A DNA stretch of 64,000 nt, from the NCBI RefSeq assembly GCF_003627955.1, contig NZ_RBWS01000025.1:54846-118845 (forward strand), written 5' to 3'. Shown here in pieces: positions 1-9,363 of this stretch. The DNA comes from Sphingobacterium puteale. GTDB lineage: Bacteria; Bacteroidota; Bacteroidia; Sphingobacteriales; Sphingobacteriaceae. The translations under genes were made by a program, and so were the position numbers. The notes under the pieces were generated by a model that saw only the letters and a list, made by a program, of their open reading frames with translations, was not told where the DNA came from and ran no database searches. Positions within the stretch are counted from its first letter, which is position 1. Every line of letters begins with the position of its first letter.

Positions 1-183
1 GCATATTTTGAGGACCGATTCCAATGTAATGGGAATACTGCCCATCTGGTACCCCTTTAATGAGCGAATATTAATGCCCGCCATACGGGCTAACTCCTGT
101 ATAGGAAGTTTTGTGAGGCGCAAAATCTCATCGATACGATGTGATACCGAATTAGAAAGTTCGTTTTTAGCTGTTTTTACCAT
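1..183 (-). CDS. HTH-type DNA-binding protein, N-terminal fragment (runs off the window)
   Basis: Reading leftwards from an ATG at 181-183 the frame stays open to base 1, giving 61 residues that begin MVKTAKNELSNSV. The protein is clearly related to the HTH protein encoded at 21860-22474: both have N-x-L-x-x-x-(I/V)-S-x-R-I-x-E-I, then a helix-turn-helix with L-A-x-x-A-G, and I-P-(I/V)-x-x-x-x-x-(K)-I-C at the same spacing. It is probably a transcriptional regulator of the XRE/Cro-like HTH type. The C-terminal part lies outside the window, so function and length cannot be judged. The plus-strand ORF over this stretch is a shadow. Confidence 0.6.
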   Translation of the reverse strand, partial: MVKTAKNELSNSVSHRIDEILRLTKLPIQELARMAGINIRSLKGYQMGSIPITLESVLKIC

Positions 184-369
184 GCTAATATGCTTGAATT
201 AGGTTTACTATAAAACAAGATAAAATGACTGTTAATATAAAGGTAATAATTTTTCTTTAATTTTTCATACCGTATCGTGCCTCGCTTGTTATTGCTTATT
301 TTGAAAGTAAGAAAAGGGGTACGCACAAGGCTGTGGTACCCCGGTTATTAAGGGAAAAAAGGGACAAGA

Positions 370-1296
370 TTAATTTTGACGTTTGATACTGATGTTCAGG
401 TAACGGTTATTGTCAAAACCACTCAGGGCATTGACAATAACAACGCCATATTTTTCATCCGGAGTTTTAAAGTAAAACAGGCTTCCTACCTTCAGGTCCT
501 CCAATTTGAGATTGGTGGTTTTACGGGAGATTGCATTAGCCTGTATCACCTGGCCAGAGGTCAAGGTATTTAAAAATGAACTGGCCTGATTATTTTGGAT
601 GCCCGAAAAATAAGTCACACGGCCCTTGCCCGCCAGACCGGTAAAGTCAAATGCGCCAAATGGAATAGGGGCAGCCTGTAGGGAATAGATACTGTACTGA
701 TATGTAATATTTCCATTAGACTCCACTTTATATGTCCGATACATCCCAAGATCTATTTTCTCCGGATGAAGTTTGGCCTCGGCATAGGTATAGGTTTTAC
801 CTTCTACCAGATCAATAAAGCAGGCACTGCTCCGGTTTACGCTATCAGGCATATTGAGCACACGGTTGTTGAGATGAACGTAATCGGACAGTACATTGTA
901 GGTGACAGAGGTATAGCCATCTCCCATAAATACACCTTCTTTATCAACGGCCATAATCCGGAAGGTGCTCTCGCCGACTTTATCGGCCCGGATCTTATAT
1001 ACATAGCGAAAACTTCTTTTTTCTGTTTCCTCTAATGGTATTTTTAGGACAGCGGCGCCAGCTCCATTATAGAAGATCCAGACCTGGTGCATATCTTTGG
1101 ATTTGGAGCTGATGGTAAAATCAACGAAAATGGAGTCGCCCACGGCAACATCCTTATAGGTACCGATATTGTGTTCGTTTTCCATGTGAAGCGTGACGGA
1201 GACATCTTCAAATAAATTGAAAATATTGTCACCTTCACGTTTACAGGAAAATAATATGCCCAATAGGAGCACAACGAATAAGTAATGTGCTTTCAT
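370..1296 (-). CDS. SusCD-associated lipoprotein of unknown function
   Basis: Third gene of the SusC-SusD operon, following susD by about 50 bases. The start chosen (MKAHYLFVVLLLGILFSCKR) gives a classic lipoprotein signal with the acylated cysteine at residue 18; an upstream in-frame ATG at 1341 would bury this signal inside a longer N-terminus. The mature protein is about 290 residues and looks like a beta-sandwich: an early segment with G-x-Y-K-D-V-A-V-G-D-S resembles an Ig-like domain. In SusCD operons the third lipoprotein is usually a surface glycan- or ligand-binding accessory. I do not recognise the family, and no catalytic motif is visible. Confidence 0.75.
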   Translation of the reverse strand: MKAHYLFVVLLLGILFSCKREGDNIFNLFEDVSVTLHMENEHNIGTYKDVAVGDSIFVDFTISSKSKDMHQVWIFYNGAGAAVLKIPLEETEKRSFRYVYKIRADKVGESTFRIMAVDKEGVFMGDGYTSVTYNVLSDYVHLNNRVLNMPDSVNRSSACFIDLVEGKTYTYAEAKLHPEKIDLGMYRTYKVESNGNITYQYSIYSLQAAPIPFGAFDFTGLAGKGRVTYFSGIQNNQASSFLNTLTSGQVIQANAISRKTTNLKLEDLKVGSLFYFKTPDEKYGVVIVNALSGFDNNRYLNISIKRQN

Positions 1297-1343
1297 CTGT
1301 AAATAATGAGGTAGAATAGCTGTTAAATAGGAACGGTTCATAA

Positions 1344-3203
1344 CTAATCATTTAATGGGTCAAATGTACCGCCTTCATAACCGATAGTCTGCTCCAACAA
1401 AGGCGAGGAGTTCATAAAGGTATTGGGAAGGGGGTAGAAATAATAATAGTCACGGAAGGCAAAGGCCCCATTGGAACTCTCTGCACGCAGGTTGTAAGGA
1501 TATTTAAAATAGGTCAGTACCGTATCGCGGTTGTTCATATCCAGGCTTTCCCGATGGCGGATACCGGCGGCGTTTTCCGATTCGAGGTACGTTTTTGCGG
1601 CATCGGATTTTGCTTCGAATAAATAGGTCTGGATAGTTCCCTGTAACGTATGCATACGCCGTGTCCGACGTAGGTCATGATAGCGTTTGCCTTCGAAGGC
1701 AAATTCAATCTGCCGTTCATTCATGATTAGATCACGCATTTGCTCTTTGCTGGATGCCAGTGACAAGCCGTAATCATAGCTTCCCTGTGCTATTCCGGCG
1801 CGTTGGCGAACGCTCCGGACAAGCTCCTTGGCAAGGGATAAGTTGCCCGTTTCATTGGCTGATTCAGCATAATCCAAGATCACCTCGGCAAAACGGATTT
1901 CGATCCAGTCCATGCCGTTACCGCCCATGTCGTTGGCAATCCCAACAGCTGCGGACGAAAGTGCCGGATTGACAAATTTTTTACAATAGAAAGATTTAAT
2001 GGAGGACTCTCCGGCAGCGTTGCTGTAATTCCATTGTTTTCTTCCACTCTTACCACTTAGGGGCCATTCGGCGCCGTTATAGATAATGGTATGTTTAAAT
2101 CTGGGATCGCGGTTTTTCCAGAATAGCGCGTCGTCATAGCCTGTATTGCTGCTGTTGGCAGGGGTGCCGTCTTGCATGGGGTAGGCGCTCAGTAATAGGG
2201 TGGTAGGGACATAATAATCCGCCGGTGACCCGCCCTCGGATACAGGACGCGAAGCACGCTCAACAACCGTGAACCGCTTTGGTGATGTCGCTGAGTAGGA
2301 GCGGACAATCACAGCCTCAGTATTCGCGATACCTTCTTTTAGAAAGATCTCATTATAATTGGGCAGCAGGGCACGGCCGGCAGCTTTGCATTGCTCATAG
2401 GCCTCTTTGCTGGCTTGTAGGGCTGTTTCCCAACGTTGCGCCTCATAGGGGTGCCTTGGGTTATCTGTAGGGTTGAATTGCGGACTTGCCCAATACAGTA
2501 GTGCTTTGGCTTTTAGCGCTGCTGCCGCGGCTTTTGTTATTTTTCCGCGGCCTGTGGCGTCGTCCCACAGCACACCATCAAGATTGACCATTGCCGAATC
2601 CAGATCGTTTACGATCTGCCCAAAACATGCCTTGGCCGACGCTCGGCCTTCCAGTTTCAGGTTATCGGGATTTTGAGGGGCAAGAACCAACGGTACACCA
2701 CCGTACAGGCGGGTGAGCTCAAAATAAACCATGGCCCGCAACGCATAAAACTGACCTAAAAATTTTTTCTTTACATCAGCCGAGAGTGTGCCTGTTGGGA
2801 TATAGGCAATGGCATTGTTGCAACGGGCGATGTCAAAATAACGGTTGTCGCCCACATTGGTGCCCTGGTATTTGCTTGCAATGTATTTCACATCATTGAG
2901 CGTAATTTCACCACTCAGTCCCAGTACTTTTTTGCTGGGACCATTGGCCCCTGAAAAATAGTTTTCATCACTGGCATAGTGCATCTGCATGTCATTGGTC
3001 GTGACCTCATGGGGATGGGTCGGCATAATCATGGCATAAGTGCCTGCCAAATAGAATTCTATTGCGCCTTCGTTGTCCCAGATGCGGGCGTCAAGACCTC
3101 CATGATCGACCAGCTCAAAAAAATCATCTTTACAGCTTTGGGTCGTAAGGACTGTACTGGATGCTATCAGTAGGGCTATGATATAGTTAAAATGTCTTTT
3201 CAT
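1344..3203 (-). CDS. RagB/SusD family nutrient-uptake outer membrane lipoprotein
   Basis: 619 residues, a normal to slightly long SusD protein. The N-terminus MKRHFNYIIALLIASSTVLTT is a signal peptide ending at a lipobox cysteine (TQSCKDD). Family hallmarks are visible: a TPR-like alpha-helical N-terminal half with FYALRAMVYFELTRLYGGVP, the ligand-binding insert in the middle, and the C-terminal R-x-x-R-x-x-A-G with M-N-E-R-x-x-E-F-A-F-E-G-x-R-Y-H-D-L-R-R. SusD proteins cap the SusC barrel on the cell surface and deliver substrate, often a glycan or peptide. It lies 11 bases downstream of susC and is co-transcribed with it. No glycoside hydrolase is nearby, so the substrate cannot be inferred. 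Confidence 0.95.
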   Translation of the reverse strand: MKRHFNYIIALLIASSTVLTTQSCKDDFFELVDHGGLDARIWDNEGAIEFYLAGTYAMIMPTHPHEVTTNDMQMHYASDENYFSGANGPSKKVLGLSGEITLNDVKYIASKYQGTNVGDNRYFDIARCNNAIAYIPTGTLSADVKKKFLGQFYALRAMVYFELTRLYGGVPLVLAPQNPDNLKLEGRASAKACFGQIVNDLDSAMVNLDGVLWDDATGRGKITKAAAAALKAKALLYWASPQFNPTDNPRHPYEAQRWETALQASKEAYEQCKAAGRALLPNYNEIFLKEGIANTEAVIVRSYSATSPKRFTVVERASRPVSEGGSPADYYVPTTLLLSAYPMQDGTPANSSNTGYDDALFWKNRDPRFKHTIIYNGAEWPLSGKSGRKQWNYSNAAGESSIKSFYCKKFVNPALSSAAVGIANDMGGNGMDWIEIRFAEVILDYAESANETGNLSLAKELVRSVRQRAGIAQGSYDYGLSLASSKEQMRDLIMNERQIEFAFEGKRYHDLRRTRRMHTLQGTIQTYLFEAKSDAAKTYLESENAAGIRHRESLDMNNRDTVLTYFKYPYNLRAESSNGAFAFRDYYYFYPLPNTFMNSSPLLEQTIGYEGGTFDPLND

Positions 3204-3214
3204 GTCTTTGTATG

Positions 3215-6200
3215 TTAAATGCCAAAGTTTAAACCAAAGGAAAGTGTCCGGATGGTCGGATAGTTGTATAAGGACGTAGCGTAAGGGTCACGATGTTTAA
3301 ACGGTGCGACGATCGTCCATAAGTTATTGCCCGAAAGCATCAGCTTGAGCGAGCGAACATTGATCTTATCGGTAAAATTTTTGGGAACAGCCCAGTTAAA
3401 CACCATATTATTGATGCGGATGGTTGTCCCGTCTTCTGCCCAGAATGTCGAATTCCACTTTTTCATCATGGCCGCATCATCGTAACGGGGGAATCTGCCA
3501 TCGGGATTCTCCAATGACCAATGGTCTTCCCAAAAGCTGGGTACATTGACTTTATCGGTAGGGGCAGTCATAGCCTGTGATTCATAAAACGCTTTGCCGC
3601 CAAAAACTGCACGGAAGTTGGTGTTCAGTGAAAAAGATTTATAGGCTAAACCGATGGTAACACCCGTAGAGAAAATAGGCGATGTATTCTCAAACATGGT
3701 GGTGAGATCTTTCTCGGTAATTTTTCCGTCGCCATTGGTATCTTCGTATACTGTCCAGCCGACCTGTGGCACTTTCCCGTCGATGGTATAGTTGGGGTTT
3801 TTAGCCAGAAAATTATCCACATCCTGTTGTGTACGCAGCATATCCACATAGATCAGTCCATAATTGCCGGTATTGTATTTGCGGGAGTCGGTACCCATTT
3901 CGACCTTCCAGTCGGGATAGGAGAAATCATAAAGCTGGAACTTATTGAAGTACATCTGCGTGGTATAGCTGCCCGAGTAACCAAAATTCATGTTGGTGGA
4001 TAGCTTAAGCCCATTGGAAAATGTATTTTGGTAACCCAGGGAGAATTCAGTTCCCCAGCCTTTGCGTTTTTGATAATTAACCACCGGTGCCTTGAATCCG
4101 GCATACATCGGGAAATTCTCGTCATTCCCTTTGTCAAATACATCGTAGGAATCGCGGAAGTAATACTCGAATCCGAAACTCAGTTTATTATCAAACCAGC
4201 GCGATTCAATACCAAAGTTAAACGTGCGGTGTTTTTCCCAGGAAATGTCAGGGTTGGCAATGATGGTAGGGTTGAGCGATGCGACTGGAGTTTCGCCATA
4301 AAGGTAGCCCGTGTTGACCGGGTCTACACTAAAGCGGTCCTGCCATAGGCGGGCGTTGACGCGATCCTCGCCCACAAGCCCGTAGTTGGCCCGCACCTTT
4401 AGATAGCTGATGTAGTTCAGGTCTTTAAAGAAGTTTTCTTCGCTGACTACCCAACCAGTCGCGACTGTGGGAAACAATCCCCATATATTGCCCTTTGCAA
4501 AACGCGAGGATGCGTCCAGGCGGGTGATCACCTCCACGAGGTATTTTTTCTTGTAGTCATAATTGAAGCGGCCAAAGACAGAACGTTTTACTGCTTCGTC
4601 AATCGTGCGGCTATTGTTTGTGAAGGTAGATTGGTCAAAGGCCCAATACTCATCCAGGTTCAAAAGCTGCTGGTTGGTCCAATAGGCTGATAAGCCTTCG
4701 GTATTAGTGGCTGATTGCTCTGCACCAGCCATAATGGCCATGCTGTGATCGCCGAAGGTATTGGCATATTGTAACACGATATTCCCCTGGTAACTACTTC
4801 CCTTGCCCAAGGAAGGCATGATCCTTGTCTTATTACCTTCCATACGGAAAACTTTGTCTACTGTGTTGGTGTAGAGCTGATTGTTGTTGCCGCTCCGCAC
4901 AAATTCGTATAGATTATAGGCCGGAAGGTATTCCTGACCACTGGATGATGTGCCGGAATGCGACACCTGGATACGTGCATTAAAACCTTTCAAGGCCTTC
5001 GGAGCATAATTTAGCGAGGCATTGATGCTATAGTTTGTATTGTTCTGCTTTTGATAATAACCTGAATTAATAATGGCCAATGGATTGGTGTTGCTATTGG
5101 CGTTGATGTTATTAAAGTTGACGGGCAGACCATCGATCTGAATAGGCACCCATTGCGGGGTCGTGATCAGGGTTTGATAGAAATTCTGGTCGCGGTCATC
5201 GGACAGGCTATTTTGGCTGTTGGTCTTGGTATTGTTGACGTTAAAAGCCACATCTGCTTTCAGTCCATCGATGATTTCAGCATTGAATCCCGACCGAAAG
5301 GAATATTTTTGTTGGCTCATGCCGGCATAATTGCCATTTTCCTTTTGGTAACTGCCCCCTGCAAAGAAGGTGACTTTTTCACTGCCACCGGAAATAGACA
5401 GATTGTGGCGCTCCATCCTGGAAGATTTCCACAATTCGTCATACCAGCTTTTGTAAGGATTGGTTTTGAGATAGGCGAGATCTTCATCTGAAAAGAATAA
5501 AGTAGGCTGCGCATTGTTAAGGGCATAGGTTTCGTTCAATAATTTGGCATGCTGATAGGCCGACAGCATTTTGGGCTTAACGGTGGCATCTGAGATACCC
5601 ATATAACCGTTGTAGCTCAGTTGTGTCTTGCCGGCCTGTCCTCGCTTAGTGGTAACAAGGATAACGCCTTTTGCTCCCGATGCCCCATAAATTGCTGCTG
5701 AGGCGTCTTTTAGGATCGATATATTTTCGACCATGGAGGCGTCCAGATTTTCAAAAACATCGGATGTGGAAATGATTCCGTCAATGACATATAAGGGTTC
5801 GTTTGTCACACCCTGCAACTTGGCCTGATCGGAGGCAAAGGCGTTCCGGACGTTTAACGTAACTGCTGCCCCCGGCCGACCGGATGATTCACTGACACCC
5901 AGTCCTGCAACGCGGTCTCTTAAGGCTGCCGCAATATTTGCTGCCGGGATATCCTGGATTTCTTTGGGATCGACCGAAGCCACAGCGCCTAGTACCTCAC
6001 CGCGTTTTTTTGTACCATAGCCCACCACGACGACTTCATCAATACTCGTATTGGATTCAAGCCGGATGGTGATGTTTGTTTTTCCGGTCATGTCTATCTC
6101 CTGCACTTTATAGCCAATGTAGCTGACAATAATGACCTGATTATCGGCAGGCAGATTGATATGAAACACACCGTCTTCGCCGGTTTTGACCCCGGCTTTA

Positions 6201-6409
6201 CTGCCTTTGACCAAAATCGTAGCACCGTAGACGGGTTTGCCGTCCGGATCCAGTACACGCCCTGTGATGCCGGCAAATTTACTGCTCAGCAAAATTGGGC
6301 TTGCTGTAAACGGATTTGCGAATAAAGGGCTGGGGGAAAGTGCAATCAACGGGCACAGCAATTTGATACTTCTTTTCAGTAGCGATCTCGTAAAAAATTG
6401 GTAATTCAT
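3215..6409 (-). CDS. SusC/RagA family TonB-linked outer membrane transporter
   Basis: About 1065 residues, typical for SusC. After a signal peptide there is a carboxypeptidase-regulatory-like domain (ITGRVLDPDGKPVYGATILV, about residues 50-130), the SusC signature TSIDEVVVVGYGTKKRGEV, a TonB plug domain with SVDPKEIQDIPAANIAAAL and LYVIDGI, and a long beta-barrel ending in SFGLNFGI. It imports a bulky nutrient across the outer membrane using TonB energy, in complex with the SusD protein encoded next. Two starts are possible (6418 and 6409); MNYQFFTRS at 6409 is preferred because it leaves a shorter positively charged N-region. No ECF sigma/anti-sigma pair sits beside it. Confidence 0.95.
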   Translation of the reverse strand: MNYQFFTRSLLKRSIKLLCPLIALSPSPLFANPFTASPILLSSKFAGITGRVLDPDGKPVYGATILVKGSKAGVKTGEDGVFHINLPADNQVIIVSYIGYKVQEIDMTGKTNITIRLESNTSIDEVVVVGYGTKKRGEVLGAVASVDPKEIQDIPAANIAAALRDRVAGLGVSESSGRPGAAVTLNVRNAFASDQAKLQGVTNEPLYVIDGIISTSDVFENLDASMVENISILKDASAAIYGASGAKGVILVTTKRGQAGKTQLSYNGYMGISDATVKPKMLSAYQHAKLLNETYALNNAQPTLFFSDEDLAYLKTNPYKSWYDELWKSSRMERHNLSISGGSEKVTFFAGGSYQKENGNYAGMSQQKYSFRSGFNAEIIDGLKADVAFNVNNTKTNSQNSLSDDRDQNFYQTLITTPQWVPIQIDGLPVNFNNINANSNTNPLAIINSGYYQKQNNTNYSINASLNYAPKALKGFNARIQVSHSGTSSSGQEYLPAYNLYEFVRSGNNNQLYTNTVDKVFRMEGNKTRIMPSLGKGSSYQGNIVLQYANTFGDHSMAIMAGAEQSATNTEGLSAYWTNQQLLNLDEYWAFDQSTFTNNSRTIDEAVKRSVFGRFNYDYKKKYLVEVITRLDASSRFAKGNIWGLFPTVATGWVVSEENFFKDLNYISYLKVRANYGLVGEDRVNARLWQDRFSVDPVNTGYLYGETPVASLNPTIIANPDISWEKHRTFNFGIESRWFDNKLSFGFEYYFRDSYDVFDKGNDENFPMYAGFKAPVVNYQKRKGWGTEFSLGYQNTFSNGLKLSTNMNFGYSGSYTTQMYFNKFQLYDFSYPDWKVEMGTDSRKYNTGNYGLIYVDMLRTQQDVDNFLAKNPNYTIDGKVPQVGWTVYEDTNGDGKITEKDLTTMFENTSPIFSTGVTIGLAYKSFSLNTNFRAVFGGKAFYESQAMTAPTDKVNVPSFWEDHWSLENPDGRFPRYDDAAMMKKWNSTFWAEDGTTIRINNMVFNWAVPKNFTDKINVRSLKLMLSGNNLWTIVAPFKHRDPYATSLYNYPTIRTLSFGLNFGI

Positions 6410-6607
6410 ACAGTTCAATTTGTTTTATAATTGGTTTTTCGAGAAAGTAAATGATTACTTTAATTATTGGTTAATAGGTTCTTTCAGGTTACGGCAATTC
6501 CATATAATGGATAGATAGTTTTAAGCAGAAAATAGGATCTGAAAGAGCTACAGTACAATAATGCAATTAAACTTTTATTCCACTGTCCTGAACTGTTGGT
6601 AACACAC

Positions 6608-6638
6608 AAAAAAAGCCTGCTCTACGAATAGAACAGGC
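6608..6638 (-). terminator. Rho-independent terminator after gldM
   Basis: Read on the minus strand, a stem of GCCTG and TCTA steps (one mismatch) around a 4-base loop at 6615-6638 is followed by seven T (plus-strand A run 6608-6614). It lies about 30 bases past the gldM stop codon and separates gldLM from the SusC operon downstream on the same strand. Confidence 0.85.
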
Positions 6639-6666
6639 GTTAAGTATAAAGGTAGGGGTGATTTTA

Positions 6667-8202
6667 CTAGTTTGCCGTTAATGCGACGGCATTGAGTTGT
6701 CTGGAAGTCCCATCCGGACCTACGGCAACGATATTGTCAAAGATCACACGTGTTCCCGGCACGATGCCATTCAGGGCCGAGGACATGCTTGAACTTAATT
6801 GACCGCCTGAGGTAGACAGTACGATCGCATCTGCACGGGGTTTGGCGATAATCATGGTAAACTTGGTCACTTTGAATGTAGCGTCAAAATCAAAATTATC
6901 CAGTTTCGCAAAGAGTGCATTTTGTGCTTTCAGCGCTACTGTTGCCATAGAACCGCCTGTTTTACCGGCAAATTTGGCAATCGGATCCGGGATTCGCTTG
7001 ACGCGGAATTCGGTCGAACTCAGAGTCTGTGTTTTTCCCGGAGCCACCTCTGCAGCTACAGAGATATGCGCTGTGCCCGGTGAGCTCACCCGCACATTAT
7101 ATTTGCCGCCGCCCGCAGGGGATATGCTTCCGCCGCTCATGCTTACTCGCACTTTATCGGTAGGTGTGCCCGGAGCAGAAACAGAAATCGGATTATTGAC
7201 GCCGATATACAGCACATTCATTTTATCTGGTGATACCACGGCCGAAGGACGGGCGACCTGATAGGTCTGCTGTGGTGTGCGGTATTCTTTAAATGATCCG
7301 TCTGTCTGTTTTACTTTAATCACTCCGGTCCAGCTAAAAATACCTTCGCGGTTGGTCGGTACGGAGTATACCCCTTTGCCGTCCACAATCTGTAATGCCG
7401 AACCGTTGACAGAGATAGCCGGTTCGGACTTGGAATCGGATGCGGTTAAAAAGACTTCGGCTTTGTAAGGCTGTCCCTGTACCAAATAAGACGTGGGAGC
7501 AACGGCTACTGCAGCAAATTTGTCCAGATTGACCACAGCCTGATCCATTTTGCCCAGAATGATCTTCACCACATCAGACTCGGCATTTTGTGCATCGGTC
7601 TGGATCTTTGTCAGGATGGTCATCGCTGCGGTCAATGGCGTGCCACTGCCGAAATTGATCTCTTCCCAGGATCTTTTGCCATTCACCGACTTCTCTGGAT
7701 TCTTGGCTTCAAGGGAAAAAGAAACCATTTTTTGCTCTTCAGGTGTCAGCAATGCCAATAACTTGGAACGGGTTTCATTAATCTTGTCCTTCAGAATCGT
7801 TCCTTTTTTCTCATTGATCATCAGATTGGGAGAGATATCTTCATTTTCCCGTTTGACAAGGTCTCCCTTTTCTTCATCGTATCCGCCGCCCTGTTTGACA
7901 AATTCTTCTTTCAGGGACAGAATATATTTGTCGAGCTCGCCAATAATAGCCTGTGCTTTTTTTGCTTTATCGTAAATAGGTTTGGCCCTTGCGGGTTCCT
8001 CCTTTAATTTGGTGTTTTCAAATGCAGCGAATAGCTGTTGTACAGCGGTGTTGACATTTGACTTGGATGTTTCGAGACTGTTGTTGATATTTTTGAATGC
8101 ATCCAAGATTGAATCCGGTACATTGAGTGCCAGTAAAGCAAGCAAGACCAGATAGAGGATGCCGATCATCCGCTGTCTTGGCGTTTCTCTTCCTAATGCC
8201 AT
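6667..8202 (-). CDS. gldM: Type IX secretion / gliding motor protein GldM
   Basis: 511 residues, the normal GldM length. The N-terminus MALGRETPRQRMIGILYLVL is the cytoplasmic tip plus the single transmembrane helix; Arg9, which in GldM is thought to pair with the GldL glutamate in the proton-driven motor, is present. The periplasmic part carries the helical D1 domain (residues about 40-220) and then beta-sandwich domains (proline- and glycine-rich, with R-V-S-M-S-G-G and the final domain ending LNAVALTAN). GldM with GldL forms the inner-membrane motor that powers the type IX secretion system. It follows gldL by 30 bases. gldN, its usual downstream neighbour, is absent: a terminator and a SusC operon follow. 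Confidence 0.95.
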   Translation of the reverse strand: MALGRETPRQRMIGILYLVLLALLALNVPDSILDAFKNINNSLETSKSNVNTAVQQLFAAFENTKLKEEPARAKPIYDKAKKAQAIIGELDKYILSLKEEFVKQGGGYDEEKGDLVKRENEDISPNLMINEKKGTILKDKINETRSKLLALLTPEEQKMVSFSLEAKNPEKSVNGKRSWEEINFGSGTPLTAAMTILTKIQTDAQNAESDVVKIILGKMDQAVVNLDKFAAVAVAPTSYLVQGQPYKAEVFLTASDSKSEPAISVNGSALQIVDGKGVYSVPTNREGIFSWTGVIKVKQTDGSFKEYRTPQQTYQVARPSAVVSPDKMNVLYIGVNNPISVSAPGTPTDKVRVSMSGGSISPAGGGKYNVRVSSPGTAHISVAAEVAPGKTQTLSSTEFRVKRIPDPIAKFAGKTGGSMATVALKAQNALFAKLDNFDFDATFKVTKFTMIIAKPRADAIVLSTSGGQLSSSMSSALNGIVPGTRVIFDNIVAVGPDGTSRQLNAVALTAN

Positions 8203-8232
8203 TTTTTCAGATTTAAGTAATACAAGGATAAA

Positions 8233-9045
8233 TTATACACGAGGCTGGTTCATGGCACTCAGCATATTGCCGTAAATCGCATTTAATGCATTCAGATTTT
8301 TCGCCAGTTTGCCCACTTCTTCTTTAAATGCTTTGGAGTCATCCAGTGATTCGTTGAAGTTTTGCATGGTATAGCTTAAGTTCTCATAAAACTTATTCAT
8401 GGACTGCAGGTGTGATGCGGAGTCACGTAGCTCACGCTCATACATGGCATTGAGCTGACCAAGATTAGTTGTCAGATTTTTCACCTGATCGTGGTAATTT
8501 GCCGTATCACCGGAGGTATTTGACATCGCTACAAGGTTTTCCGAAGCTTTTTCAAAAGCAGAGCTCAGGTGGTCAAATTTTGATGTTGCGGTGCGCAGTT
8601 TCTGTGTAAATTCTTCCGTTGCCAGCGAAACGTCAGACAGTTTGTTGATGGCCGATACCTTCTCGCTGAAATCGCGTAATCCACGTCCCAGGTTTTCAAT
8701 ACTCGCCGGTTCGATATTAGCATCCGCAAACATTTTGTCCAATGCGGCAGTAGCGGAAGGTCCTGCAGGCTGCGCCACTACGGTTTTACCCCTGACAGGT
8801 AGCTCTCCATTGAAGTTGTCATCCAGTTCAGGATAAACACGGCTCCAGTCAGGTTCTGGTGCAGGGGGATTGAAACCCATCAGAAAGAAAAGGAGGGCTT
8901 CCACGCCGAGTCCGATACCGATCATATAGTTGGCGGTGCTGCCGCCGATATGGAGGATTTTGAACAGTACCCCGATGATAACGATACTCGCTCCCCAGGA
9001 TATAGCCACGTTAAGCCATCTTGAATTGTCTTTTTTCTTGCTCAT
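8233..9045 (-). CDS. gldL: Type IX secretion / gliding motor protein GldL
   Basis: 270 residues. Two transmembrane helices lie at about residues 12-32 and 38-58, with the motor glutamate at position 49 in GIGLGVEALLFFLMG and a lysine (K29) and histidine (H32) at the end of helix 1, as expected for the proton pathway. After N-P-P-A-P-E-P the C-terminal cytoplasmic region is a long helical or coiled-coil segment with many S/N/L residues. GldL forms a pentamer around two GldM copies. The usual upstream gene gldK is not here; instead a 318-base spacer separates it from a divergent mechanosensitive channel gene. Confidence 0.95.
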   Translation of the reverse strand: MSKKKDNSRWLNVAISWGASIVIIGVLFKILHIGGSTANYMIGIGLGVEALLFFLMGFNPPAPEPDWSRVYPELDDNFNGELPVRGKTVVAQPAGPSATAALDKMFADANIEPASIENLGRGLRDFSEKVSAINKLSDVSLATEEFTQKLRTATSKFDHLSSAFEKASENLVAMSNTSGDTANYHDQVKNLTTNLGQLNAMYERELRDSASHLQSMNKFYENLSYTMQNFNESLDDSKAFKEEVGKLAKNLNALNAIYGNMLSAMNQPRV

Positions 9046-9363
9046 AGTTTTTGATGTGTGTTTGGTTCTAATTCTTTGTGGATAGTTTTATTTTATTTTG
9101 TTAAATCCATCTGTATAAAACGGATTTGTACCTTTAATAGTATGCATGATCAATTATGGCACCTCCATTTCGTGTTGATTATATAACAGACCTGCTTGTT
9201 TCAAAAAATATACCAAAGATGAATCTTGATCTAATTTTATGCTCTTAGGTGATCCATTTGTGATAGCAAATGGTATTTTCTCAAAATAAAACAAACGTTA
9301 CCTCTGCCCAACAGTTATACATAGTAGTAATTTATATGTAGTGCAATAGAAAATTATAACGTT
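9046..9363. other. Divergent intergenic region between gldL and the MscS gene
   Basis: AT-rich, no ORF. It must hold the promoters of both divergent genes. The minus-strand sequence around 9210-9225 contains CATCTTTG, close to a Bacteroidota -7 box, but I see no convincing paired -33 element. Confidence 0.4.

Noticed and set aside
8..202. Plus-strand 64-aa frame at the left edge
   Set aside because: It lies opposite the HTH gene on the minus strand, which has recognisable homology; this frame has none.
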